In this document: piece by piece, positions 48,305 to 56,803 of the stretch
How positions within the stretch are numbered: position 1 is the first letter of the stretch
Layout of the letters: every line of letters begins with the position of its first letter
Origin: Psychrobacter sp. AH5
GTDB taxonomy: Bacteria; Pseudomonadota; Gammaproteobacteria; Pseudomonadales; Moraxellaceae
NCBI RefSeq assembly: GCF_040371085.1
Contig: NZ_JAMBMT010000001.1
Location: 2,903,973-2,967,972, forward strand
DNA: 64,000 bases
Reading direction: 5' to 3'
Notes under the pieces: generated by a model
Database searches by the model: none
Seen by the model: only the letters and a program-made list of their open reading frames with translations
Told to the model about the DNA's origin: nothing
Position numbers and translations under genes: made by a program

Positions 48305-49879
48305 ATGCGTTTGTCTACCGATGATTTACAAAAGCACCTAAATCCCAAAAAGAATAGGCAGCTACCTTTTGGGCTTACTTTGTTGATAGCGCTATTAGCC
48401 GGAGCAATATTTATATTTGCGCTCGCGCCTTATGGCTTTTGGCCGGTAGCGATTGTATCGCCAGCTATTTTATATGCTTTATTATTGCCAAAGATGAGCG
48501 GTAAGCGCGCTTTTATGATCGGTGAGGCTTACGGAACGGGGCTATGGTGTGTCGGAGCGTTTTGGTTATTTACCTCAATCAATGATTATAGTGATACCCC
48601 AACTTGGCTTGCGCTGATTTTGATTGGTTTAATGGGCTTAGGCATGGGGCTATTTCATGGCTTTTTAGCCCTGATTTTTAACCGTTTGCTCGGTCGCCAG
48701 CCTTTTTCTTTTGCTGCGCTTTGGATCTTACAAGAGTGGCTAAAAACTTGGTTATTTACCGGTTTTCCTTGGCTATTTGTCGGTTATGCTTTTACTGAGC
48801 AGTACTGGCTATCCTCCTTAGCTCCTGTCGCTGGGGTGTTTGCAGTGTCCTTTGTTGCCGTATTACTGGGGGCAAGTTTAGTTGAGCTACTGCGTCGCCG
48901 CGCAGGCTATCTGGTAGTGTCAGCCGTATTGGTGTTGATAAGTGTTAGTTTGTGGCTGCTTGATCCGCAGTGGACAAAGCCCAAAGGTACGCCAGATTTA
49001 TCGGTATCGTTGATCCAAGGCAATATTCCGCAAGATCTAAAATGGCTCACTGAATTTCAAGTGGAAACGTTAAAGATATACGCCAACTTGACGCGTACGG
49101 AATGGCAGCGGGATCTAATCATTTGGCCTGAATCCTCTATTCCGATGTTTCAGACCGAAGCCATAGGCTTTATCAGTGAAATGACCAAAATGGCGAAGGA
49201 GAATAATACCACTTGGGTCACGGGTATTCCTTACAAAGATGAGGCCGATTTTGATCCGGCGACTGATAAGTATCCGCCCTTTTATAATAGCGTGATTGCC
49301 CTAGGAGCTGAGGCAAAAGGGTTGTACAAAAAGCAGCGTTTAGTGCCTTTTGGCGAGTATATCCCTTTTCAAGGAATGCTTGATATATTACCCAATCTAG
49401 CCGGTAGTCAAGATATTTTGAGCTATAGCCGCGGCGGCAAAAATCAATCGCCTCTACAGGTTCGTGGACATAATCTAGGTTCAGCGGTCTGCTACGAGGT
49501 CGCTTATCCGGATACCACTCGCCGTAATGCTATTGATACTGACTTTTTGGTGACTATCTCCAACGATGCGTGGTTTGGAACCTCAGCAGGTCCGTTACAA
49601 CATTTGCAAATGGTACAAATGCGCTCGCTTGAGAATGGTCGCTGGTTCATGCGCGCTACTAATACTGGCGTCACTGCTATTATTGATCATAAGGGCCGCA
49701 TCATAAAACGTGCGCCGCAGTTTGAGCGTACGGTGCTGCGTGGTAATGTACAGGCGCGAGTAGGTAATACGCCGTTTATGATTATGGGTCATTATCCTAT
49801 TTTGTTTATCATAGCGCTATTATTAGGCTTAAGTTACCTTAGCAAACGCTCAACCAAAAGGGCTCGATTAGGCAAATAA
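48305..49879 (+). CDS. lnt: Apolipoprotein N-acyltransferase
   Basis: Last enzyme of lipoprotein maturation; N-acylates the lipidated Cys. The 524-residue protein has about six N-terminal membrane helices and a periplasmic nitrilase-like domain with the Glu-Lys-Cys triad: WPESSIPMF (Glu), KQRLVPFGEYIP (Lys), SAVCYEVAYP (Cys). LIQGNIPQDLKW starts the nitrilase domain. One more helix sits at the C-terminus. Downstream of corC, the usual order. Confidence 0.95.
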   Translation: MRLSTDDLQKHLNPKKNRQLPFGLTLLIALLAGAIFIFALAPYGFWPVAIVSPAILYALLLPKMSGKRAFMIGEAYGTGLWCVGAFWLFTSINDYSDTPTWLALILIGLMGLGMGLFHGFLALIFNRLLGRQPFSFAALWILQEWLKTWLFTGFPWLFVGYAFTEQYWLSSLAPVAGVFAVSFVAVLLGASLVELLRRRAGYLVVSAVLVLISVSLWLLDPQWTKPKGTPDLSVSLIQGNIPQDLKWLTEFQVETLKIYANLTRTEWQRDLIIWPESSIPMFQTEAIGFISEMTKMAKENNTTWVTGIPYKDEADFDPATDKYPPFYNSVIALGAEAKGLYKKQRLVPFGEYIPFQGMLDILPNLAGSQDILSYSRGGKNQSPLQVRGHNLGSAVCYEVAYPDTTRRNAIDTDFLVTISNDAWFGTSAGPLQHLQMVQMRSLENGRWFMRATNTGVTAIIDHKGRIIKRAPQFERTVLRGNVQARVGNTPFMIMGHYPILFIIALLLGLSYLSKRSTKRARLGK

Positions 49880-49991
49880 GCAGACGGGTTAATAATAATT
49901 CCTTTAAATAGTTAAGGGTTTTAACAAATTGCTATAAATTACGATATAATAGCGTAAATCTCTAAATATTTTTGTGCAAGGTGGATAAAGT

Positions 49992-50435
49992 ATGTCAGAT
50001 ATCGTTGAAAACAATCCAAAAAAAGAGCTGATATTTGCTCTAGGCGGCATTGTCTTATTTTTAGGTCTCGTATTACTTATTGGTATTTCTGCATTTTTGC
50101 GCCCAGCGGGTGAGCATATCACCGCTGAACCCACCGAAGCATCAGTAGCGGCTGAAGAAGCAGAAGCTATCGCGGCAGAAGAGGTTGTGGATACGACTGG
50201 CACTGCAACTGCCGATACCGCTATTGAGACGGACAGCGCGGCTGCAGATACTGCCACGCCTGCCGATGCCACAGTGACGCCTGCTCCTAGTAGTGGTGAT
50301 GCCGTGGTTGCTACCGGTTCAGCTACCGCTACGGCTGATGGTACCGTTGATCAAGCGGCAGTAGCTGATGCTGATTTGACCGCTGAACAAGCCGATGGTG
50401 ACGCTGACGCTACTACTGAAGAAGCGGCTCAGTAA
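49992..50435 (+). CDS. Small acidic single-helix membrane protein
   Basis: 147 residues, family not recognised. One hydrophobic helix (residues about 14-36) follows a short Lys-containing N-terminus, so the rest should lie outside the cytoplasm. That tail is low-complexity and acidic (Ala, Thr, Asp, Glu; no Cys or Trp). AAGGTGG precedes the ATG. The antisense frame at 49904-50272 is a shadow. Confidence 0.6.
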   Translation: MSDIVENNPKKELIFALGGIVLFLGLVLLIGISAFLRPAGEHITAEPTEASVAAEEAEAIAAEEVVDTTGTATADTAIETDSAAADTATPADATVTPAPSSGDAVVATGSATATADGTVDQAAVADADLTAEQADGDADATTEEAAQ

Positions 50436-50761
50436 CGGCTTAATAACTGCTAGTCTTTGATAAGAGATGTCGTTTTTGCGACTGTTTATCTAATTGTGAT
50501 GCTTTGCTGCGGCTTTGATTATTGCGGTTTACTAGCTGTTATTGATAGCTTTATTAGCTAAAAACAAAAAGTCTGATACTTATTTAATACCCACTTTCAC
50601 TAGCTGAGAGTGGGTTTTTTTGTGGGTATTTGTGTAATTATTGAGCATTTGCTTCTTTACTTGATTTTATGCAAGTGAAACAATATCGCGCTTATACGAC
50701 CCTTAGTCGTAATAACTCTATACTTCATCGTAAATAAAGTACTTTTTGAAGGAATAAAAGT
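50436..50761. other. Intergenic region before the peptide transporter gene
   Basis: About 325 bases. Holds the terminator at 50589 and, further on, AT-rich sequence next to GAAGGAAT ahead of the transporter start. No other structure was recognised. Confidence 0.4.
50589..50621 (+). terminator. Rho-independent terminator after the small membrane protein
   Basis: An 11-bp stem ACCCACTTTCA/TGAGAGTGGGT (one G-U pair), 5-nt loop, then seven T. It lies 150 bases past the stop, so the transcript has a long 3' end. Confidence 0.8.
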
Positions 50762-52324
50762 ATGAGCAAAGTTTTAAAAAAAGAAGGGGATGCCGCTGAA
50801 TTAGCAGCGCTAGAAAACGGCTTTATGGGACATCCAAGACCGTTACGTCCGCTATTTTTCACTGAAATGTGGGAGCGTTTTTCTTACTACAGTATTCGGC
50901 CGTTATTAGTCCTGTTTATGGTTGCAAGCGTTGGTAGTGGAGGTTTTGGCTTTGATGAAACTACCGCGTCAGCTATTTATGGTATTTTTGCCGGTTCACT
51001 ATATTTAGCCGCGGTTCCGGGTGGCTGGCTAGCCGATAACTGGCTAGGACAAGAGCGAGCCTTATGGTGGGGTAGTATTATTATTGCTTTGGGTCACTTA
51101 TCCATTGCCTTGTCCGCCCTCTTTGGTATGACACTATTTTTTGTTGGGCTAATCTGCATCGTTTTAGGGTCTGGGTTATTCAAGACTTGTATTTCAGTGA
51201 TGGTAGGCGCTTTATATGCCAAAGGCGATAGCCGCCGCGATGGCGGTTTTACGCTGTTTTATATGGGTATCAATATTGGCGCATTATTAGCCGCTCTTAT
51301 TGTTGGTGTTTTTAAAGAAAAAGGTCTATGGCATATAGGTTTTGGCGTTGGCGGTTTAGGAATGCTGGTATCACTACTGGTCTATCGATTCTCTGCTCAA
51401 AAAACGCTAAAACGTTTCGCGCAAGCAAAAGGCATCAAAGCGGATTGGGAGATAGCCAATGATCGCTACCATAATATAGGTGCGTGGGTCGGCGGCTTAT
51501 TGGCAGTGCTCGCCGCCATCGTCGTCTTAGTAGCTAGTGGTATTTTGCCCTTTAATGCCCAGCTAGTGGCGCAGTATATGACTTATATTATTGCTGGCGT
51601 GGTGCTGTTATATTTTGCCGTCATGTTTGTATCACCAAGGCTCGATAAAACCGATAAGCTGCGCTTATTGACCTGTTTTATTTTGATTATCGGCTCCACT
51701 CTTTTTTGGTCAAGCTTTGAGCAGCAACCGACCTCGTTCAACTTATTTGCCGATCGCTACACCGATTTGGAGGTCATGGGCTTTAGTATTCCTAGTATTT
51801 GGTTTCAGTCGCTCAACCCGTTATTTATTTTAATGCTAGCGCCTATTGTTAGTATTATTTGGGTCAAGCTTGGCAATAGAGGTCGTGAGCCTAGTAGCAT
51901 GGCAAAGTTTGCTTTAGGAATGTTACTAGCCGCCGCTGGTTTTGGTTTGATGATTTTGGCGTCTAAGAGCATTTTGACTAATGAGGGCGGACTTGCTTCG
52001 CCATTATGGTTAGTAGGCAGTCTGTTATTATTGACTTTAGGCGAGCTAGCGCTCAGTCCGGTAGGCTTGTCATCGATGACTAAGCTTGCGCCAAAAGGGA
52101 TGCAAGGCCAGATGATGGGGCTGTTCTTTGCCTCTGTTGCGATGGGTAATTTGGTAGCGGCCTTTTTTGGCGGCTTTGTTTCTGCTGATAAAATCGAGAG
52201 TCTGCCTACCTTGTTTACGACTATGACAGTGTTTTTAGTAGTGACAGCGGTGATTTTATTACTACTGGCTAAACCTATTAATAACATGCTCAAAAAGAGC
52301 GAGCAGGCCGATCAGCTCAGCTAG
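50762..52324 (+). CDS. POT family proton-coupled peptide transporter
   Basis: 520-residue inner-membrane transporter with 12-14 helices. The N-terminal ExxER proton motif is in FFTEMWERFSYYSIRPLL; GGWLADNWLG, FTLFYMGINIGALLA (PTR signature) and ELALSPVGLSSMTKLAP match DtpA/DtpD-like di-/tripeptide carriers. GAAGGAAT lies upstream of the ATG. The following aminopeptidase P could process imported Xaa-Pro peptides; this pairing is an inference. Confidence 0.93.
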   Translation: MSKVLKKEGDAAELAALENGFMGHPRPLRPLFFTEMWERFSYYSIRPLLVLFMVASVGSGGFGFDETTASAIYGIFAGSLYLAAVPGGWLADNWLGQERALWWGSIIIALGHLSIALSALFGMTLFFVGLICIVLGSGLFKTCISVMVGALYAKGDSRRDGGFTLFYMGINIGALLAALIVGVFKEKGLWHIGFGVGGLGMLVSLLVYRFSAQKTLKRFAQAKGIKADWEIANDRYHNIGAWVGGLLAVLAAIVVLVASGILPFNAQLVAQYMTYIIAGVVLLYFAVMFVSPRLDKTDKLRLLTCFILIIGSTLFWSSFEQQPTSFNLFADRYTDLEVMGFSIPSIWFQSLNPLFILMLAPIVSIIWVKLGNRGREPSSMAKFALGMLLAAAGFGLMILASKSILTNEGGLASPLWLVGSLLLLTLGELALSPVGLSSMTKLAPKGMQGQMMGLFFASVAMGNLVAAFFGGFVSADKIESLPTLFTTMTVFLVVTAVILLLLAKPINNMLKKSEQADQLS

Positions 52325-52349
52325 CTCTAAGCGCGTAGTAAATTTATAG

Positions 52350-52375
52350 ACGTGTTACCCTAGTGGGTGACACGT
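52350..52375 (+). terminator. Hairpin after the peptide transporter gene
   Basis: An 11-bp stem ACGTGTTACCC/GGGTGACACGT (one G-U pair) with loop TAGT. No T-run follows, so termination is uncertain; the stem may only protect the 3' end. Confidence 0.45.
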
Positions 52376-52401
52376 GCTTACTTTGAGCAAAAAGATATTT
52401 T

Positions 52402-52503
52402 ATGCCAGCTATTGAAAGCGCGCCATCTGCCCAGACCTCTAATACTATGGTTATTCAACCTCAATACTATTATCACAACGAGACGATTATTGATAATCGC
52501 TAG
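52402..52503 (+). CDS. Possible 33-residue small protein
   Basis: A 33-codon frame starting MPAIESAPSAQTSN and ending YHNETIIDNR, between the transporter and pepP-like genes. The ribosome site is weak (only AAAGATATTTT). It could be a leader peptide, a small protein or chance; no family recognised. Confidence 0.2.
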   Translation: MPAIESAPSAQTSNTMVIQPQYYYHNETIIDNR

Positions 52504-52547
52504 CTATACCAAATGATCAAAAAATCAGAATCCACAAGGAACATTCA

Positions 52548-54365
52548 ATGAGTAAACAAGCCATTCACGACCGTATCGATAGTTTGCGTGACGTTTTAAC
52601 TAAGCAGGACTTAACCGCTATTATCGTGCCGACAGCCGATCCGCATTTATCTGAGTACCTGCCTGAATATTGGCAAAGCCGTCGATGGCTTACAGGGTTT
52701 ACCGGTTCAGTAGGTACGTTGGTAGTCACCGCTGATTTTGCTGGGCTATGGACCGATAGTCGTTACTGGGTACATGCTGCCCATGAGTTAAGCGGCACTG
52801 GTATTACTCTAGAGAAACTCGCACCCGGTCAGCCTAATCACATTGATTGGTTAAGCGAGCAGTTAGCTGAAGGCGATAGCGTGGCAGTCGATGGCGATGT
52901 CTTATCTATTGCTGAACAAGATCGTTTACTGGACGCTTTTGAAGCCAAAGACATTACCTTGATTACCGATCGTGACGTGTTGGCTGATATTTGGAGCGAT
53001 CGTCCGGCATTACCGACTGCTAAGTTATATCAGCATGATGAGCAGTTTGTGGCGCAGTCTGCTAGCTCAAAACTTGATGCGGTACGTGCGGGTATGAGCG
53101 AGGCAGGAGCGACGCATCATCTGTTATCAAGCCTTGATGATATCGCTTGGCTGACCAACTTGCGCGGTAGCGATGTCGATTATAACCCTGTATTTTTAGC
53201 GCATATGTTGATCGATGAGCAGACGGCAACGCTATTTGTGGATAATAATAAAGTCAGTAGCGATATCAAGCAAAGTCTACAAGAGAGCGGTATCGAGTTG
53301 GCAGATTACGAGGCAGTACAATCAGCGCTAGGCAAGCTTACCCCTGAGGATTTATTACTATTAGATCCTAGTAAAGTCGCGGTCGGTACTTTGTCACAGA
53401 TAGTCGATAATGTCGGTTTTATCGAGCAAATGGCTCCTAGCACTAAGCTAAAATCGGTCAAATCAGATGCCGATGTCGATCATGTACGCGAGGCCATGCG
53501 TCAAGATGGCGCCGCGCTATGCGAGTTTTTTAGCGCCTTTGAGCAGCGCTTAGCAGCTGGTGAGCGTCTTAGTGAGCTGGACGTTGATAGTATGCTGATT
53601 GAAGTGCGTAGTCAGCAGCCGCACTACGTGTCGCCAAGCTTTCCTACCATTGCTGGTTTTAATGAAAATGGCGCACTGCCGCATTACCGTGCAACGCCAG
53701 AAAAATTCAATTATTTGGACGTAAGCGAGGGCGAGGGTGGCTTATTGCTAATTGATTCAGGCGCTCAATACCAAAACGGCACAACCGATATCACCCGAGT
53801 TGTCGGTATTGGTCAAGTGACAGACGAGCATAAACGCGACTTTACTACCGTACTCAAAGCCCATATCGCGCTGGCTCGCGCGCATTTCCCTGATGGCATC
53901 GCCTCACCTTTGATTGATGCGATTTGCCGTGCGCCATTATGGCGAGCACAAATGGACTATGGTCATGGCACCGGTCATGGTGTAGGTTATTTCTTAAATG
54001 TGCACGAAGGGCCACAAGTCATCGCTTATAGCGCCAGTACGCCTAAAGAGCGCGCAATGAAAGTAAATATGATCTCTAGCAATGAGCCAGGTTTGTATCG
54101 CGAAGGCAAATGGGGCATTCGTATTGAAAACTTAGTCGTCAATAGAGCGGTGGCTAATCCTAATGAAACCGAATTTGGTAAGTTTTTACACTTTGAGACG
54201 GTGACTTACTGTCCTATTGATACTCGTCTAATTGACAAGACATTATTAGATAGCATAGAGCTAAACTGGCTAAACGACTACCATAGCCAAGTCTATGCTG
54301 AGCTAAAAGATCGTGTCGATGGCGCCGCGCTTGACTGGTTGACTGAGCGCACCCAAGCGATATAA
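52548..54365 (+). CDS. Aminopeptidase P family metallopeptidase
   Basis: 605-residue M24B peptidase that removes N-terminal residues before proline. Two creatinase-like N-terminal domains (residues about 1-300), then the pita-bread domain with metal ligands: LLIDSGAQY, GTTDITRVV, HGTGHGVGYFLNVHEGP, SNEPGLYREGKW and IRIENL. Length and two-domain front fit the larger eukaryote-type (APP1) branch, unlike the 440-residue E. coli PepP. It follows the peptide transporter. Confidence 0.93.
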   Translation: MSKQAIHDRIDSLRDVLTKQDLTAIIVPTADPHLSEYLPEYWQSRRWLTGFTGSVGTLVVTADFAGLWTDSRYWVHAAHELSGTGITLEKLAPGQPNHIDWLSEQLAEGDSVAVDGDVLSIAEQDRLLDAFEAKDITLITDRDVLADIWSDRPALPTAKLYQHDEQFVAQSASSKLDAVRAGMSEAGATHHLLSSLDDIAWLTNLRGSDVDYNPVFLAHMLIDEQTATLFVDNNKVSSDIKQSLQESGIELADYEAVQSALGKLTPEDLLLLDPSKVAVGTLSQIVDNVGFIEQMAPSTKLKSVKSDADVDHVREAMRQDGAALCEFFSAFEQRLAAGERLSELDVDSMLIEVRSQQPHYVSPSFPTIAGFNENGALPHYRATPEKFNYLDVSEGEGGLLLIDSGAQYQNGTTDITRVVGIGQVTDEHKRDFTTVLKAHIALARAHFPDGIASPLIDAICRAPLWRAQMDYGHGTGHGVGYFLNVHEGPQVIAYSASTPKERAMKVNMISSNEPGLYREGKWGIRIENLVVNRAVANPNETEFGKFLHFETVTYCPIDTRLIDKTLLDSIELNWLNDYHSQVYAELKDRVDGAALDWLTERTQAI

Positions 54366-54400
54366 AATGCTTTCTCAAAGATAAATAGTCGTTTAAAATA

Positions 54401-54433
54401 AAAGCGCCTAACGAATTATTCGTTAGGCGCTTT
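54401..54433. terminator. Bidirectional terminator between pepP-like and coiled-coil genes
   Basis: A perfect 15-bp stem AAAGCGCCTAACGAA/TTCGTTAGGCGCTTT with a TTA centre and flanking A/T runs on both sides, between convergent genes. Confidence 0.88.
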
Positions 54434-54484
54434 ATTTATCAGAATTGAATGAAGCTCTTTTCTGATCTTTATTATTAGCTCTTA

Positions 54485-55240
54485 TTACTTTTCGCTCAAT
54501 TGACGCGTGACCTCCGCTCGCAACCAAGACTTTAGGTTTTCAGACATCTGCATCATCTGCTCAGTCAGATAATCATCGATATTAGCTTCTAGTTCTTGAA
54601 TCATCTGTTGATGAGCGGCATTAAGCTCAGTATCTTGTAAAGATAAGTCGATAGCTGAATGAGCATGGGCTGTATCGCCAACCGCATTGATATTGTTGAC
54701 ATTGGCAAGGTTTGGTTTTGTCTCAGCGAGCGACTTATTAGAGTCTTTATCGATCTCATTTTTTACTGTGTCTGTAACCGCTTTCTCTGCAACCTTAGTG
54801 ACCTCTGTTACCGAATCTTCTTTATCAGCCGGCTGCTCAACTTGCGTTTCTTGTGATGCTTGTTGCTCAGCTTCGGCTAATGCTTTTTCTTCAAGGGCAT
54901 TTTTTTTAGCTTGTAGCTTTTCTTCTTGCAAGCGTTGTTGCTCTAAACGCTCTTTTTCCAAGCTCTCTTCTGCTAAGCGTTGCTGTTCGGCCTCAGCTTT
55001 TTGCGCCGCCTCTTTATCAGCAAGCTCTCTTGCTACTGCCTGCTGCTTGTCATGAGCGCTATACAAATCATCGAGATGAGCGTCGAGATCGTGATTGCTA
55101 AAGACGAAATCCTCAAATGGCGTATCGGTCTGCAGTAGCGTAGTAATATCTGTCAATTCTTGCACGATAGCGGCACGTACGGCTTGGGGTGCACTAGTCC
55201 AATGCTGATAAAACTGAGGAGAAAAAGAATAGCTCGACAT
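54485..55240 (-). CDS. Unrecognised coiled-coil protein
   Basis: 251 residues, family not recognised. The N-terminus (residues 1-65; SFSPQFYQHWTSAPQAVRAAIVQEL) looks folded. Residues about 70-150 are a long Glu/Lys/Gln/Ala coiled coil, then a Thr/Lys linker and a C-terminal helical part (LEANIDDYLTEQMMQMSENLKSW). No signal peptide or membrane segment, so cytoplasmic. The antisense frame at 54687-55055 is a shadow. Confidence 0.7.
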   Translation of the reverse strand: MSSYSFSPQFYQHWTSAPQAVRAAIVQELTDITTLLQTDTPFEDFVFSNHDLDAHLDDLYSAHDKQQAVARELADKEAAQKAEAEQQRLAEESLEKERLEQQRLQEEKLQAKKNALEEKALAEAEQQASQETQVEQPADKEDSVTEVTKVAEKAVTDTVKNEIDKDSNKSLAETKPNLANVNNINAVGDTAHAHSAIDLSLQDTELNAAHQQMIQELEANIDDYLTEQMMQMSENLKSWLRAEVTRQLSEK

Positions 55241-55389
55241 AATTACTTTCCTAAAGTGCTAAAAATTACCCCTTATCATACGCAAGTACAATAAGGGGCT
55301 GCAAGGGGACAAACGTAGCAAAAAGCATATAAATCTTGCACTAATACGGATAGCGTTAAAAGTAGTGAAAATAATTAAGTATAATTAAG

Positions 55390-56709
55390 CTAAGACCAAC
55401 GGGCAAAAATTAACGAACCGTTAGTACCACCGAAGCCAAAACTATTAGAGACAGCATAGTTAAGATCATCGACTTTTCTAGCTTTATTAGCCACATAGTC
55501 CAAATTACAATTGTCCTCGACATTTTCTAAGTTGATCGTCGGCGGCACTTGCTGATGTTGCAATGCAAGAATAGCAAAGATAGCCTCAATGCCACCTGCT
55601 GCGCCCAATAGGTGCCCTGTCATAGACTTGGTTGAGCTTACCAAAATACTATCTTTTACCGCTGAAAATACGCTCTCAATCGCGAGTGATTCAGCAACGT
55701 CGCCTGCTGGCGTACTAGTACCATGAGCGTTGACATAACCGACCAATGCAGGATCAATACCCGCATCATCAATAGCGTTTTGCATGGCGCGCGCTGCACC
55801 GCTACCATCTTCAGGCGGCGCGGTAATATGACTGGCATCATCGCTCATACCAAAGCCGACTAGCTCGGCAAGAATAGTTGCACCGCGCGCTTTGGCGTGA
55901 GCTAAGCTCTCTAACACTATCACGCCTGAACCATCACCTAGCACAAAACCATCACGATCTTTGTCAAAGGGTCGTGACGCTTTAGCCGGTTCGTCATTGC
56001 GCGTAGAGAGCGCGTGCATAGCACCAAAGCCTGAGATACCAAGTGGACTTGAGCCTTTTTCGCTACCACCGGCTAGCATAACATCAGCATCACCATAAGC
56101 GATCAGGCGCGCCGCTAGACCAATAGCATGGGTCGCGGTGGTACAAGCTGTCGAAGTTGCTAAGTTTGGCCCTTGCAGATTATGCTTAATGGCGACTAAG
56201 CCTGCTGCCATATTGACGATAGAGCCTGGAATGATAAAGGGCGAGACTTTTTTGGCACCTTTGTCTCGCAAGGTGTCACGGCTGTTTTCGATAGTTTGGA
56301 TACCGCCGATCCCTGATCCTAGTATAATACCAAAACGCTGTTGGTCGACATTATTCACCGGAGCATCATCAGCACTTACTTCGTCGATAAATCCCGCGTC
56401 TTTTAGCGCCATGTTCGATGCTGCGATACCGTAATGGATAAATTCATCATAACGCCGCGCATCTTTAGCATTCATATAATTTTTGGCATCAAAGTCTTTG
56501 ACGGTGGCTGCAAATTGAGTACGATATTCGCTGGCGTCAAAATGCTCAATAGGGGTGATGCCACTCTCGCCTGCCAATAGACGCATCCAGGTGCTCTCAA
56601 CGTCCAAACCCAAGGGAGTAATAGCACCCAGGCCGGTGACTACGACGCGGCTATCATCTGAGCGCTCATGATGTGGCGGCTTTTGACGAGAGTTTTTCTG
56701 TTGGCTCAT
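55390..56709 (-). CDS. fabF: 3-oxoacyl-[acyl-carrier-protein] synthase II
   Basis: Condensing enzyme of fatty-acid elongation. The 439-residue protein has the catalytic Cys in STACTTATHAIG, His in NAHGTSTPAGD and His in KSMTGHLLGAAGG, with FGFGGTNGSL near the end. An extra 20 basic residues precede RVVVTGLGAITPLG. FabF can add malonyl to C16:1, raising unsaturation in the cold in other bacteria. Placed alone here, without acpP upstream. Confidence 0.88.
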   Translation of the reverse strand: MSQQKNSRQKPPHHERSDDSRVVVTGLGAITPLGLDVESTWMRLLAGESGITPIEHFDASEYRTQFAATVKDFDAKNYMNAKDARRYDEFIHYGIAASNMALKDAGFIDEVSADDAPVNNVDQQRFGIILGSGIGGIQTIENSRDTLRDKGAKKVSPFIIPGSIVNMAAGLVAIKHNLQGPNLATSTACTTATHAIGLAARLIAYGDADVMLAGGSEKGSSPLGISGFGAMHALSTRNDEPAKASRPFDKDRDGFVLGDGSGVIVLESLAHAKARGATILAELVGFGMSDDASHITAPPEDGSGAARAMQNAIDDAGIDPALVGYVNAHGTSTPAGDVAESLAIESVFSAVKDSILVSSTKSMTGHLLGAAGGIEAIFAILALQHQQVPPTINLENVEDNCNLDYVANKARKVDDLNYAVSNSFGFGGTNGSLIFARWS

Positions 56710-56803
56710 ACCCTGTTTCCTATACTATAAATGCTAAAATAATATTATTTTAGCAGCCATTATAAAACATATAAGTGTACGTTTGTAAACTTAGATTGAT
56801 GGG

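Noticed and set aside
49904..50272. 122-codon minus-strand Ala/Ser/Val-rich frame
   Set aside because: It is antisense to the low-complexity tail of the small acidic membrane protein and has no ribosome site.
54687..55055. 122-codon plus-strand Ser/Cys/Ala-rich frame
   Set aside because: It is the mirror of the Glu/Lys/Gln coiled coil on the other strand; such repeats often leave an open antisense frame.
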